The notes under the pieces were generated by a model. It was not told where the DNA came from. It worked only from the letters and a program-made list of their open reading frames with translations, and did not search any database. From Acinetobacter sichuanensis (GTDB lineage: Bacteria > Pseudomonadota > Gammaproteobacteria > Pseudomonadales > Moraxellaceae), in assembly GCF_003024515.2 (NCBI RefSeq), contig NZ_PYIX02000001.1:186001-250000 (forward strand): DNA of 64,000 bases, given 5' to 3'. This document shows positions 28,750-39,157 of this stretch, in pieces (positions within the stretch are counted from its first letter, which is position 1; every line of letters starts with the position of its first letter). A program made the translations under genes and the position numbers.

Positions 28750-29489
28750 TCTTCATCTCCTACTAAAAATAATGCAGCAATCACACCTGAAATAGAGCCA
28801 ACCAGTACATACCAACCATTAGGCAAATATAAATAAGCCAATGCAGCCGCAATTAAACTCACGAGCCACGGTAATGCAGGTTTAAAACCTTTCCACATGC
28901 CGCGTAATAGAACTAAGAAAACGGCTGGAAATGCCATATCAAAGCCAAATTTAGTCACATCACCTAGAAATGCACCAATACCAACGCCCATCGTAGTGAA
29001 AACGACCCACATCACATAAAGTGCAAAACATAATCCGATATAAAAAAATACACTAAAGCCCAGATAAGGATTGCGTGGATTATTTTTATGCGCATCGGTA
29101 ATACTTAAAGCCCAACTTTCATCACACATAAAAAAGAGTAAAGGTAATGCTTTTCGATTGGGTAAATGGCGAATATAAGGCGCTAAACTAGCACCCATTA
29201 AAATATGGCGACTATTGACTAAAAAGGTAATTAAAATTAGAAATAAAAGTTGAGGCGGTTGCGTCCATACTTCAATAATCGCAAACTCTGAACCACCTGC
29301 AAAGTTTAAACCTGTTAATAATGGCACTTCTAAAGCAGAAAAGCCTTTTTGTGCAGCTTGTGTACCGAGTACCAATGCAAATGGAATAATTCCGAGTAGC
29401 ATTGGAATAGAAATTTTGATTCCTCTAAGAAATTCTTTAAATTCTGAAGAATAGGAAAGTTCTGTCGCAGTATTTTTAAAGCTGAACAT
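28746..29489 (-). CDS. azlC: AzlC-family branched-chain amino acid exporter
   Basis: 247-residue membrane protein. The family motif region 'IPFALVLGTQAAQKGFS', 'LTGLNFAGGSEFAIIEVW' and 'NSRHILMGASLAPYI' is present. It forms an exporter with AzlD. It is divergent from an Lrp/AsnC regulator at 29640, the usual arrangement in which the regulator senses the amino acid and turns on export. No Shine-Dalgarno is obvious before the ATG. Confidence 0.9.
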   Translation of the reverse strand: MFSFKNTATELSYSSEFKEFLRGIKISIPMLLGIIPFALVLGTQAAQKGFSALEVPLLTGLNFAGGSEFAIIEVWTQPPQLLFLILITFLVNSRHILMGASLAPYIRHLPNRKALPLLFFMCDESWALSITDAHKNNPRNPYLGFSVFFYIGLCFALYVMWVVFTTMGVGIGAFLGDVTKFGFDMAFPAVFLVLLRGMWKGFKPALPWLVSLIAAALAYLYLPNGWYVLVGSISGVIAALFLVGDEE

Positions 29490-29639
29490 GGGAGGCTCTG
29501 AAAGATTATGAATTTTTCAATATTCATTTTATGCTAAAGAGAGGGCTATATTTCACTAAAAATGATGCTTGAATATTTTATTTTGAAATAATATTGCTCA
29601 AATATGCTATTTTTAGACTTTAAATATCAAAAAAATCTT

Positions 29640-30101
29640 ATGAAACTTGATGCGATTGACCGACGTATTTTGCAAGCGTTACAACAGAATGGAAAATTAC
29701 AAAACAATGATTTGGCTGAGCGAGTTGGCTTATCTCCATCGCCGTGTTTACGTCGTGTAAAACATTTAGAAGATGTTGGCGTCATTGATCAATATGTGGC
29801 ATTGGTAAATCCGCATAAAGTGAATTTAAGTCTAACGGTTTTTGCCCGAATCTGGCTGAAAAGTCAGGATGAACGTACAGTAAATCAATTTATTGATGCC
29901 ATTATGAATATTCCTGAAATTGTTGAGTGTCAACTTATGGCAGGGGATTGTGATTTTTTCTTACGCATTGTGGTGTCGGATCTTGAGGCTTATCGTAAAT
30001 TTCAAATTAATCATTTAAATAAAATCTCAGGGATTCAAAATGTAAAAACTGAGATTCCTTTACAAAGAATTAAACAAACAACTGAATTGCCACTACACTA
30101 A
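29640..30101 (+). CDS. Lrp/AsnC-family regulator, probably of azlCD
   Basis: 153-residue Lrp-type regulator: helix-turn-helix at about residues 5-45 ('LAERVGLSPSPCLRRVKHLE') and a RAM domain ('MAGDCDFFLRIVV'). The ATG at 29640 gives the canonical 'MKLDAIDRRILQALQ' opening; a 12-codon upstream extension is open but not family-like. Divergence from azlC suggests it controls the exporter in response to branched-chain amino acids; this is inference. Confidence 0.87.
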   Translation: MKLDAIDRRILQALQQNGKLQNNDLAERVGLSPSPCLRRVKHLEDVGVIDQYVALVNPHKVNLSLTVFARIWLKSQDERTVNQFIDAIMNIPEIVECQLMAGDCDFFLRIVVSDLEAYRKFQINHLNKISGIQNVKTEIPLQRIKQTTELPLH

Positions 30102-30168
30102 AAATAGCCTGAATATTTGCATTTGATGTTTTTTAAATCTTTTAAAATCATATTTTAAAACGAAATAG

Positions 30169-30900
30169 TTAACCCTTAACTTGATTAAAGTAATGTTGTA
30201 GTAAAGTTTCACGAAGTCGGAAAAAGAGAATTAAAGTTGGGAAAAAGATAAAGAGAAAATAGCAATAAACAGACCTTTGTTGCTTTTTATAAAAGGTGAT
30301 GTGTTGCTGTTTGGTGTAGTGGAAATTTTCAGTTTTTAATTCAAAAATAATCGGTTGAAATTGATAAGGTGAGAGTTTCCTTGTACTTAAACTGACTTCA
30401 GCCATTTGATCAAAATGCTCTGTGTAAGCGCATTGTTTACGTTGAATCAGGTCACAAATGACGGGTTTTGAGTCTTGCTCTGAAAAAACTACACTTTCGA
30501 CTTTCTGTTTATGATCGGGTAAGCGTACTTCTTCTAAACTTAGAAACCCTTTGCGAAGCGGTTGAGCCTCATATGCTTGCTTTTCAACATTATACCAAAT
30601 AGCTTCAACTTTTTTATTGATGAATAAAGGTGTCGCGACTAAAAAAATTACAGCAAGCCAAAAATGAAGCTTTAAACTTTGAAAACGAATATCTTGTTCG
30701 CTATTGTTCACATGTTGATAATCAAAATAATGAATTAAACTCGTCCCTAAACAGCAAATGACGAGTGCTAAAATCGTTTCTATTTGAAAGCTTTGGAAAA
30801 AATCAACGCTACAAACGACAATGATCCAAAAAGCACTATAGGCATAAGTAAAACGAACAAGAGGGAGTTTTAGGAAACTATTTTTCTGAATGTTTTTCAT
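30169..30900 (-). CDS. membrane protein of unknown function
   Basis: 243 residues with three N-terminal hydrophobic segments (about 15-33, 39-58, 77-97), a soluble middle region of about 110 residues including two nearby cysteines ('VICDLIQRKQCAYTEH'), and one C-terminal segment (about 209-227). This suggests an inner-membrane protein with a periplasmic domain. No clear ribosome-binding site. No family recognised. It lies downstream of kptA on the same strand with a gap of about 66 bases. Confidence 0.6.
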   Translation of the reverse strand: MKNIQKNSFLKLPLVRFTYAYSAFWIIVVCSVDFFQSFQIETILALVICCLGTSLIHYFDYQHVNNSEQDIRFQSLKLHFWLAVIFLVATPLFINKKVEAIWYNVEKQAYEAQPLRKGFLSLEEVRLPDHKQKVESVVFSEQDSKPVICDLIQRKQCAYTEHFDQMAEVSLSTRKLSPYQFQPIIFELKTENFHYTKQQHITFYKKQQRSVYCYFLFIFFPTLILFFRLRETLLQHYFNQVKG

Positions 30901-30966
30901 TAATTTTTAAATATTGGCAATGCTAAAAGTATAAGTTTGTTTATTCGTGATGTCGAGTAAAGCAGT

Positions 30967-31521
30967 CTATTTACTCATCAGGCTCAGATAATGACTTGGT
31001 ACTTTTTCAGTTAACCAAACGCCATTTTCAGCTTGATAAAATTTAAAACCATCTTGCTGCATTTGTTGCGTATTTATTCTAAAAATCACCACTTTGCCGT
31101 GCCGTTGCCCGACTTTTGTGGCTGTGATTAAATCGGCAGAAAGATGCACATGGTGACGTTGACCCGAAATTAAGCCTTGCTCAAGAATATCATCAACAAA
31201 ACGTGTTGCAGTGCCATGATAAAGCATGTCAGGTGGTGTAATAGCTGAGTATTCACGTTGAACATGATGTGTAGAATGACCTTGAACTGCGCGAATTTTG
31301 CTATGATCCTCTGAAAGTTGAAAACGCTTTTTATCGTTGTTTTCAACGACCTCGATTAATTCTTGTAGCTTGAGTGGATTTCGATGTTTGATCATCTGTT
31401 GTAAAAGGGTTTGTACATCTGTCCAACCTTCAGTATCTAGGTGAATACCAATCGTTTCAGGTTGGTGGCGTAGGACTAAACTTAAAAATTTACTACGTTG
31501 TCGTAATATTTTTTCATTCAT
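30967..31521 (-). CDS. kptA: RNA 2'-phosphotransferase (Tpt1/KptA)
   Basis: 184-residue KptA. In fungi Tpt1 removes the internal 2'-phosphate left by tRNA splicing, passing it to NAD+ to give ADP-ribose 1'',2''-cyclic phosphate. The catalytic Arg-His pair is in 'LSLVLRHQPETIGI' (R18-H19), and 'MLYHGTATRF', 'RHHVHLS' and 'VVIFRINT' are the other family blocks. Bacteria lack that splicing pathway, so the natural substrate in bacteria is uncertain; repair of 2'-phosphate junctions or NAD-dependent RNA capping-related chemistry has been proposed. No tRNA ligase is nearby. Confidence 0.9.
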   Translation of the reverse strand: MNEKILRQRSKFLSLVLRHQPETIGIHLDTEGWTDVQTLLQQMIKHRNPLKLQELIEVVENNDKKRFQLSEDHSKIRAVQGHSTHHVQREYSAITPPDMLYHGTATRFVDDILEQGLISGQRHHVHLSADLITATKVGQRHGKVVIFRINTQQMQQDGFKFYQAENGVWLTEKVPSHYLSLMSK

Positions 31522-31718
31522 TTTTTGTTTTTCGTAGAAATTATATAAAGTGTTATTGTGACACTTTATTTTTTAAAAGTAAATGAGTCTCATGCTTTCT
31601 CTTGGAAAATGATTTATTTTGTATGGATGGAAATAGAATTTTTATAGAAAATTGAAAAATACAAAGGTGACTGATTTAATAAAGTGAATTTATTTTAAGT
31701 AGAAGGGTAATAAAAATA

Positions 31719-32492
31719 ATGAAAAATAAAAAAAGGCTAGGTTTGCTAATGGGTTACATTTGGATGGCTATGAGTTTGTCTGGATGCGCGACAGCGATAT
31801 TAAATGCTTATGTAGGTGAACAAGATCACTATCGAACAACACAAGAATTTGTTTTTCAGGATCAATTAATTGCTATAGGACATGCGAGCCAAACGGTTGC
31901 CGAATATCAAGATGCACTGGTTTTAGCTGGTGAGAAATATAGTTATTTTATAACACCTGCTAAAGATAAAGATACAACAATGACAACAGAAATGCTGAAT
32001 ACTATTTTGCAGAATATAGACTTGAAGTATTTACAAATACATCAGCCAGGATACATACAGCAGTCAATGAGAGCTGTGATTAGTCGCCAACAATTTGAAA
32101 ATCCAATCGTTTTTGAAATGAAAAAAGATGGGAAAAGTATGAATACGGAAATTTATCTAGTTTACCGTAAGTCTTTAGCTCAAATAGAAAAGAATGAGCA
32201 AAATGAACTAGAAAAATTAAAATTCGAATGTTTACATAGCCAAAAAGAATTGCAGTGTGTACAAAAAATTTCAATTGATTTACGGTTGGCTCAACATGTG
32301 AATAATAAACAACAACTTCAACATCGGTTTAAACAGCCACTTGAGTTAATTGTATTTCAAACCAAACAAAAGTCTCAATTTTTGCAGACAGCAAAGAATG
32401 TTGCTTTATACCCCTTAGCAATTACCTTTGATTTGGTAACGAGTCCTATTCAGGTGGTTGGTTTTTTAAGTCATAAAACACCTAAAATATAG
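31719..32492 (+). CDS. lipoprotein of unknown function
   Basis: 257 residues. The signal peptide ends in a lipobox LSGC (lipidated Cys about residue 23). The mature protein has a conserved-looking N-terminal region with several aromatic residues, then a two-cysteine segment ('KFECLHSQKELQCVQ') and a hydrophobic C-terminal stretch 'VALYPLAITFDLVTSPIQVV' that recalls small lipoproteins of the YceK/envelope type. An A-rich stretch, AAGGGTAATAAAA, precedes the ATG. No family firmly recognised. Confidence 0.6.
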   Translation: MKNKKRLGLLMGYIWMAMSLSGCATAILNAYVGEQDHYRTTQEFVFQDQLIAIGHASQTVAEYQDALVLAGEKYSYFITPAKDKDTTMTTEMLNTILQNIDLKYLQIHQPGYIQQSMRAVISRQQFENPIVFEMKKDGKSMNTEIYLVYRKSLAQIEKNEQNELEKLKFECLHSQKELQCVQKISIDLRLAQHVNNKQQLQHRFKQPLELIVFQTKQKSQFLQTAKNVALYPLAITFDLVTSPIQVVGFLSHKTPKI

Positions 32493-32663
32493 ATTATTTT
32501 TTTAGAGATTAGCTCAAGTTGTAATGATCTGCGTATAAGTTTTCTAGCGTTTATAATTAAACATAATTCAGTATAAAGTCTAAAAAGCATGAGATTGAAA
32601 ATGAAATGCATCTTTTCTGCAAAAGTCTAATGCACAGTGTTAAGGATCGTGCTAAAATAAGAG

Positions 32664-32689
32664 AAATCGGGTGTGTTCCCGATTTTTTT
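32664..32689 (+). terminator. intrinsic terminator upstream of hisZ
   Basis: AAATCGGG - TGTGTT - CCCGATTT followed by TTTT. It stands 42 bases before the hisZ start. An extended -10 (TGCTAAAAT) ends just before it at 32658, so it could instead be a 5' hairpin on the hisZ-purA transcript. Confidence 0.65.
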
Positions 32690-32730
32690 ATGCGGATTAC
32701 TTCCGCGCTGACAGGATTTAGGTTTACAAC

Positions 32731-33897
32731 ATGCCCATTTCAGAGACATGGTTATTACCTGATGGTGTAGCTGATGTATTACCAGAGCAAGCGCAAGTAA
32801 TTGAAACTTTGCGCCGTAACGCTTTAGATTTCCTCGCTTCTCGAGGTTATCAGTTGGTGTACACGCCGTTTATCGAATACATCGAATCTCTTTCTTCTCT
32901 TTCAGAATCGAATCAAGATTTAGACTTAGCCACTTTCAAAGTAATTGATCAGTTAACAGGTCGTTTACTAGGTGTGCGTGCCGATATGACACCACAAGTG
33001 GCTCGTATTGATGCGCATGTACATCCAGTTGAAGGCGTTGCTCGTTACTGCTATGCAGGAACAGTACTTCACACTAAACCACGTGGGTTTAATACCACTC
33101 GCGCACCTTTACAGTTAGGTGCAGAATTATTTGGTTCAGACAGTATAGATGCAGATGTTGAAATGATCGACGTCATGCTCAGTTTGATTGAAAATGCTGG
33201 TTTGGTTGAAGGTGTCCATCTCGATTTAGGGCATGTCGGTTTATTTAGAAGTTTAGTCAAACACGCTGGATTAACCAAAGATATTGAACGTCATCTTTCA
33301 GATTTATATCAACGTAAAGCTTTGCCAGAGCTTGCTGAATTTACGCAAAATTTAAAATTCGGTGCAGATTTTTATGCATTAGGTCGTTATGCAAGTGATA
33401 TTCAAGCACTAAAAACGAATTTAAGTGCTGAAATCTTAGCTGATGAAGCATTTAAACAAGCATTTGATGTCTTAACGACAACTCAAGCTGAGATTCAAGC
33501 GCGTTGGTCAAATTTACATATTGGTATCGATGTCGTTGAATTACGTTCATACCATTATCATACAGGTTTGATGTATGCAGTTTATGCACCAAATCGTGCA
33601 GCACCACTGGCTCAAGGTGGTCGCTATGATGGTATTGGTGAGCATTTTGGTCGTGCACGTCCAGCAACAGGTTTCTCTTGTGACCTTTATGCACTCAGTG
33701 CAGGTCAATTTAAACAAATAGAAAAAGTTGTAGCACCAAAAGGTACAAATCAAACGTTATTGGCGGCAATTACGACAGCACGCCAACAAGGTTTAAGTGT
33801 AATACAGTTATTGGGTAATGATGATTTAAGCTCAGTTCCAAATGCAACGCATCAAATGATTGAAGTTGCAGGTGAGTGGAAAATCGAAAAAATTTAA
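32731..33897 (+). CDS. hisZ: ATP phosphoribosyltransferase regulatory subunit
   Basis: 388-residue HisZ, a catalytically inactive class II histidyl-tRNA-synthetase paralogue that activates short-form HisG in the first step of histidine synthesis. It opens 'WLLPDGVADVLPEQA', keeps 'LLGVRADMTPQVARIDAH' and 'YHTGLMYAVYAP', and lacks a tRNA-binding C-terminal domain. It ends 72 bases before purA. hisZ-purA adjacency is common in Pseudomonas and Acinetobacter. Confidence 0.93.
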   Translation: MPISETWLLPDGVADVLPEQAQVIETLRRNALDFLASRGYQLVYTPFIEYIESLSSLSESNQDLDLATFKVIDQLTGRLLGVRADMTPQVARIDAHVHPVEGVARYCYAGTVLHTKPRGFNTTRAPLQLGAELFGSDSIDADVEMIDVMLSLIENAGLVEGVHLDLGHVGLFRSLVKHAGLTKDIERHLSDLYQRKALPELAEFTQNLKFGADFYALGRYASDIQALKTNLSAEILADEAFKQAFDVLTTTQAEIQARWSNLHIGIDVVELRSYHYHTGLMYAVYAPNRAAPLAQGGRYDGIGEHFGRARPATGFSCDLYALSAGQFKQIEKVVAPKGTNQTLLAAITTARQQGLSVIQLLGNDDLSSVPNATHQMIEVAGEWKIEKI

Positions 33898-33954
33898 TGA
33901 CTAGACACCAGTGTTCATGTCGTTGGTGTGTGGTTTTCAATTTTAACAGCATGA

Positions 33955-35289
<1,335 letters not shown>

Positions 35290-35301
35290 GCGATTGTAAA
35301 T

Positions 35302-35328
35302 AAAAAAGCTCCTTCGGGAGCTTTTTTT
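35302..35328 (+). terminator. intrinsic terminator of purA
   Basis: AGCTCC - TTCG - GGAGCT with A6 before and T7 after; a UUCG tetraloop makes it very stable. Confidence 0.95.
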
Positions 35329-35468
35329 AGCACTTTAAATAATTAATCAAAATAAATTGTTCTTTTTTTTGATTTTTTATTATATTTATAAGATAATCTA
35401 CATTCATAAATTAACCAATGTTTATATTGGTTTAAAAATCAATAATGATTTAAGATGTGGAAAATATA

Positions 35469-36260
35469 ATGACTAATAAAAAATTAATATTGGGTTTGGG
35501 TCTTGCAGTGGCATTATCAGGATGCACAACAATTGCAGATTTGACTGGAAATGATTCAGCAACACTGAATTTTAATGCAGCACAAGATTATCAACTTCTG
35601 ATTGAAGATGCGAAAGCTCAGCGAGCATTAGATACAACGTCTTCAACATATAAACGTATTAATACTATTTTTCTAAAAATGAAACCATTTGCAGATCAAG
35701 CCAACAAAACAGGTCAACAATTTGATTGGAAACTAAGTGTATTACATTCTGATGAATTAAATGCTTTTGTTATGCCAGGCGGAAAAGTGGTATTTTTTTC
35801 AGGCATTGTCAATACTTTAAAGCTTACAGATGCAGAAATTGCCGCAATTATGGGGCATGAAATGACGCATGCTTTAGAAGAGCACTCTAAGCGATCTGCG
35901 GGTGCGACAGCACTTACGGATATGGCTGTTAAAATTGGCAAAGGCTATGCAGAAGAAAAGTTTGGTTCATTGGGTAGTCAAGCGCTTGATATTGGTAGTA
36001 AATATGGTGTTGGTTTACCATATTCTCGTAGCTTAGAGTCAGCAGCTGACCGTGGCGGATTAATGTTAATGGCTCAAGCAGGTTATAATCCTGAAGCAGC
36101 CGTGACTGTTTGGCAAAAAATGAATAAAATTGACAGCTCTGGAAATAGTGCTGTACAGAAATTTACTTCAACACATCCATCAAATGATGATCGTATTAAA
36201 GAGCTAAATAAGAATATGCTTGAAGCAAAACAAGTTTATTTGGCTGCAACTAAAAAATAA
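35469..36260 (+). CDS. M48-family metallopeptidase lipoprotein (copy 1)
   Basis: 263-residue predicted outer-membrane or periplasmic lipoprotein (lipobox LSGC, Cys about 19) with an M48 zinc peptidase domain. The HExxH motif is 'MGHEMTHALEEH' (first His about residue 130), and the third zinc ligand is the glutamate in 'SRSLESAADRGG'. It resembles LoiP/YcaL-type proteins of envelope quality control. The start is ATG 35469, with GGA seven bases upstream. A paralogue lies 0.57 kb downstream. Confidence 0.88.
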   Translation: MTNKKLILGLGLAVALSGCTTIADLTGNDSATLNFNAAQDYQLLIEDAKAQRALDTTSSTYKRINTIFLKMKPFADQANKTGQQFDWKLSVLHSDELNAFVMPGGKVVFFSGIVNTLKLTDAEIAAIMGHEMTHALEEHSKRSAGATALTDMAVKIGKGYAEEKFGSLGSQALDIGSKYGVGLPYSRSLESAADRGGLMLMAQAGYNPEAAVTVWQKMNKIDSSGNSAVQKFTSTHPSNDDRIKELNKNMLEAKQVYLAATKK

Positions 36261-36281
36261 TTTTAAAGAATTTTAAAATAG

Positions 36282-36313
36282 CTCGATAATGCGCGTCGTT
36301 ATCGAGTTTTTTT
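36282..36313 (+). terminator. intrinsic terminator after M48 copy 1
   Basis: CTCGATAA - 9 bases - TTATCGAG followed by T7. Confidence 0.88.
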
Positions 36314-36409
36314 ATTTGTTATTGCAGACTAAAGTCGTGCAAAGTTCTGCTTCTCAATCATTATGTGGTTGTTAGAATGTTGTTAGAAGTTTATTAAACG
36401 ATTATTGTC

Positions 36410-36715
36410 ATGCAGAAAAATATTTCCAATACTATTTTTTATTCCTCGCTATTTGCAATAGGTGGCGCACCTACATTGGCAATGCTGATTATCCAAGCAC
36501 AAACCAATAATCCTGAAATTATTCAAAATGCTTTATTGGGCTTAAGTATTTCTTTGGCATGTATTATAATTCCAATTATTTTGATTCAGAACAGTATTAT
36601 TTTCTTTAATCGTAATAAAGCAGGGCTGAATGAAAAAATAAAGCCAGTGAGCAGTTTTTATTTGATTTTAGATGCATTATGTTTGTTATATTGGTTAGCC
36701 ATTCAATTTTTATAA
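36410..36715 (+). CDS. small membrane protein of unknown function between the two M48 genes
   Basis: 101 residues with three hydrophobic segments (about 8-30, 43-67, 79-100), so a small polytopic inner-membrane protein. The ribosome-binding site is poor ('ttattgtc' before the ATG). It lies between two paralogous M48 lipoprotein genes and was presumably inserted or retained between the duplicates. No family recognised. Confidence 0.55.
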   Translation: MQKNISNTIFYSSLFAIGGAPTLAMLIIQAQTNNPEIIQNALLGLSISLACIIIPIILIQNSIIFFNRNKAGLNEKIKPVSSFYLILDALCLLYWLAIQFL

Positions 36716-36825
36716 AAATGGAAAATTACATAAATACTATGATTATGAAGAAATTTTATATACTCACTCCGTTGTAATTTAAATATAATTGTAGATATAA
36801 CTTGAGATTATTGGAACATACGATA

Positions 36826-37602
36826 ATGAATAATAAACTTATGATGGGTATTTGTGCAGCAGGCTTAATAACGCTTTCTGGTTGTACAACTATGGCAGAT
36901 ATGGCTGGCGCTGATAGTGCCACGCTTAATGTTGCAGCAACACAAGGTTTTAATAAAACAGTGCAAGAAGCACGTAGTAATAAAACATTAGATACTTCAT
37001 CTTCAACTTATAGTCGTATTAACTCTGTATTTATACGTTTAAAACCGTATGCAGATCAGATGAACCAAACAGGTCAAAAGTTTGATTGGCAGTTGGCAGT
37101 ATTAAAATCTGATCAGGTCAATGCTTACGTTGCACCTGGTGGTAAAGTTGTATTTTATACAGGTATTGTCAATAAACTCGGTTTAACTGATGCTGAAATT
37201 GCCGCAGTGATGGGGCATGAAATGGTGCATGCTTTAGAAGAACATGCAAAAAATAAAATTGGTGCTCAAGCATTGACAGATTTAGCTTTACAAATCGGTT
37301 TAAGTGCCGCAGGTGATCGTGTAGGGCAGCTTGGTACAGCAGCAGCACAATTAGGTTCACAAGTGGGCGTGGGCTTACCTTATTCACGTAGCTTGGAAAG
37401 TCGTGCTGACCAAGGCGGTTTAATGCTTATGGCAAAAGCGGGCTATAACCCACAAGCTGCGATTTCTCTTTGGGAGAAAATGAATAAACTTGAAGGTGCT
37501 GGTGGTGCATCATTCTTGTCGACTCACCCATCCAATTCACAACGTATTGCTGCAATGCGTGAAAATTTACCTGCCGCACAAGCAATTTATAATAAACGTT
37601 AA
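36826..37602 (+). CDS. M48-family metallopeptidase lipoprotein (copy 2)
   Basis: 258-residue paralogue of the gene at 35469, with the same plan: lipobox LSGC (Cys about 20), 'MGHEMVHALEEH' (first His about 131) and 'YSRSLESRADQGGLMLMAKAG'. The two share long stretches, for example 'VGLPYSRSLES' and 'STHPSN', and differ mostly in the N-terminal third. The ATG at 36826 is chosen because it gives a standard lipoprotein signal; the open frame extends eight codons upstream. Tandem duplication is the simplest origin. Confidence 0.88.
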   Translation: MNNKLMMGICAAGLITLSGCTTMADMAGADSATLNVAATQGFNKTVQEARSNKTLDTSSSTYSRINSVFIRLKPYADQMNQTGQKFDWQLAVLKSDQVNAYVAPGGKVVFYTGIVNKLGLTDAEIAAVMGHEMVHALEEHAKNKIGAQALTDLALQIGLSAAGDRVGQLGTAAAQLGSQVGVGLPYSRSLESRADQGGLMLMAKAGYNPQAAISLWEKMNKLEGAGGASFLSTHPSNSQRIAAMRENLPAAQAIYNKR

Positions 37603-37621
37603 GTTTGATTATATCTTCTAT

Positions 37622-37652
37622 AAAACCGAGATTTTTAAATCTCGGTTTTTTT
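37622..37652 (+). terminator. intrinsic terminator after M48 copy 2
   Basis: AAAACCGAGATTT - TT - AAATCTCGGTTTT followed by further T; 19 bases after the stop codon. Confidence 0.92.
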
Positions 37653-38081
37653 ATTTATATAGATTTAAATGGGTCATAAATACTTTTATATCTCAGTTAA
37701 AAATAATGGTTAAATCATATTTGTTGGTAAATTATTGAGATGAGATTTGATTCAGTTGTTTTAATCTGTGTATTTTTAAATGATAAATTTGGGGTAAATT
37801 GTGTTTGTTTATAATAAAAAAATTTACATCAGTATGACAGTCTCATGAATTATTACAATTAATGTAGAGAAAGTTGAAAAAATAAATATTTAGAAAAATG
37901 TGATTACATATTGAAAATTAAAGAAATTTAAATAAATCAAAAACAAGTCTTTAATTATCATAAAAGCGTCATAAAGCTGTAACTTATTTGTCATATTTTA
38001 AAATCAAAATGCAGGTATCCAAAAAGGTACTCCATGATGGAAGTGAAGTACTCAACTTGCAATTTATAAAGAGAGAAAAGA
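37653..38081. other. 429-base regulatory gap upstream of pstS
   Basis: No gene seen. The region is AT-rich and contains the Pho-box array (37955-37994) and a second, weaker Pho-box-like site on the opposite strand (37834-37851: ATGACAG, 4 bases, ATGAATT). The pstS ribosome-binding site AGAGAG lies just before the ATG. Confidence 0.6.
37955..37994 (+). promoter_or_regulatory. Pho-box array (PhoB binding sites) of pstSCAB
   Basis: Four 7-base elements occur at exact 11-base steps: TTATCAT (37955), GCGTCAT (37966), CTGTAAC (37977), TTGTCAT (37988). Each matches CTGTCAT at five or six of seven positions, and the 4-base AT-rich spacers fit the known Pho box. The last pair is 88 bases before the pstS ATG. 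A -10-like TAAAAT is at 37999-38004. This predicts induction by phosphate starvation. Confidence 0.75.
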
Positions 38082-39107
38082 ATGCGCTTAAACCATATCG
38101 CAATTGCTTTAGTTGTTTCAGGGGCAACGGTGGCAACAGCAGCTAATGCAGCTCGTGACACAATCCAAATCGCTGGTTCTTCAACTGTACTTCCATATGC
38201 GAGTGTTGTTGCTGAAGAATTTGGTAATACATTTCCGCAATTTAAAGCACCTGTTGTTGGTTCTGGTGGTAGCTCAGCGGGCTTAAAACAATTCTGTTCG
38301 GGTGTGGGCGATAATACAATTGATATCGCAAATGCTTCACGTAAAATTAAAGATACTGAAATTGCAGCATGTAAAAAAGCAGGCGTAAACCAAATTTTAG
38401 AAATAAAAATCGGTTATGATGGCATTGTATTTGCTTCAAACTCAAATAAAGCAGCATATAAATTGCGTCCACAACATGTATTTGCAGCCTTAGCGGCTGA
38501 ATTACCATCAAATGGTAAAATGGTTCCAAACCCATATACACGTTGGAGTCAAATTGATAAAACACTTCCAGATGAACCGATTACTTTAGTCATTCCAGCA
38601 TCAAATCACGGTACACGTGAAGTTTTCCAAGAGAAAATGGTCGATGCAGGTTGTGAAACTTATGATGCAATCAAGAAGTTAGACAAAGATGCGATCAAAA
38701 AAGTATGTTCTAATTTCCGTAAAGATGGCAAAGTGATTGAAATTTCAGGTGACTACACTGAAACATTGGCACGTTTGAAAACATCTCCAAGTGCAGTAGG
38801 TGTATTTGGTTTAGGTTTCTATGATCAAAATCGTGACAAATTACGCGTTGCAACTGTAAATAACGTTGCACCTTCTGAACAAACGATTTTAAATGGTGCT
38901 TATCCTGTTTCTCGTCCATTATTCTTTTATGTGAAAGGCGAACATTTGAAATCAATCAAAGGTTTACCACAATTTACTGAGTTCTTCTTAAGTAAAAAAG
39001 TATCTGGTAAAGGATCTAAACTTGAACGTGCTGGCTTAATTCCAATGTCTGATACTGAGCGTGCAAAAGTTCTAGCTGCATTTAAAGCAGGTCAAGGCGT
39101 TAAATAA
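38082..39107 (+). CDS. pstS: phosphate ABC transporter substrate-binding protein
   Basis: 341-residue periplasmic phosphate-binding protein. Residues 1-23 form a signal peptide (cleavage after ANA). 'IQIAGSSTVLPYASVVAEEF' and 'GSGGSSAGLKQFCSG' are the phosphate-binding loops of the PstS family. It heads the pstSCAB operon behind the Pho-box array. An attenuating terminator separates it from pstC, so pstS should be made in excess. Confidence 0.93.
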   Translation: MRLNHIAIALVVSGATVATAANAARDTIQIAGSSTVLPYASVVAEEFGNTFPQFKAPVVGSGGSSAGLKQFCSGVGDNTIDIANASRKIKDTEIAACKKAGVNQILEIKIGYDGIVFASNSNKAAYKLRPQHVFAALAAELPSNGKMVPNPYTRWSQIDKTLPDEPITLVIPASNHGTREVFQEKMVDAGCETYDAIKKLDKDAIKKVCSNFRKDGKVIEISGDYTETLARLKTSPSAVGVFGLGFYDQNRDKLRVATVNNVAPSEQTILNGAYPVSRPLFFYVKGEHLKSIKGLPQFTEFFLSKKVSGKGSKLERAGLIPMSDTERAKVLAAFKAGQGVK

Positions 39108-39124
39108 TTTTCAAAAAATAAGAG

Positions 39125-39157
39125 GCTAATGGTGGGAGACTGCCATTAGCATTTTTT
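39125..39157 (+). terminator. intergenic terminator/attenuator between pstS and pstC
   Basis: GCTAATGG - 10 bases - CCATTAGC followed by ATTTTTT, 18 bases after the pstS stop. Partial readthrough would give more pstS than pstCAB transcript. Confidence 0.85.
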
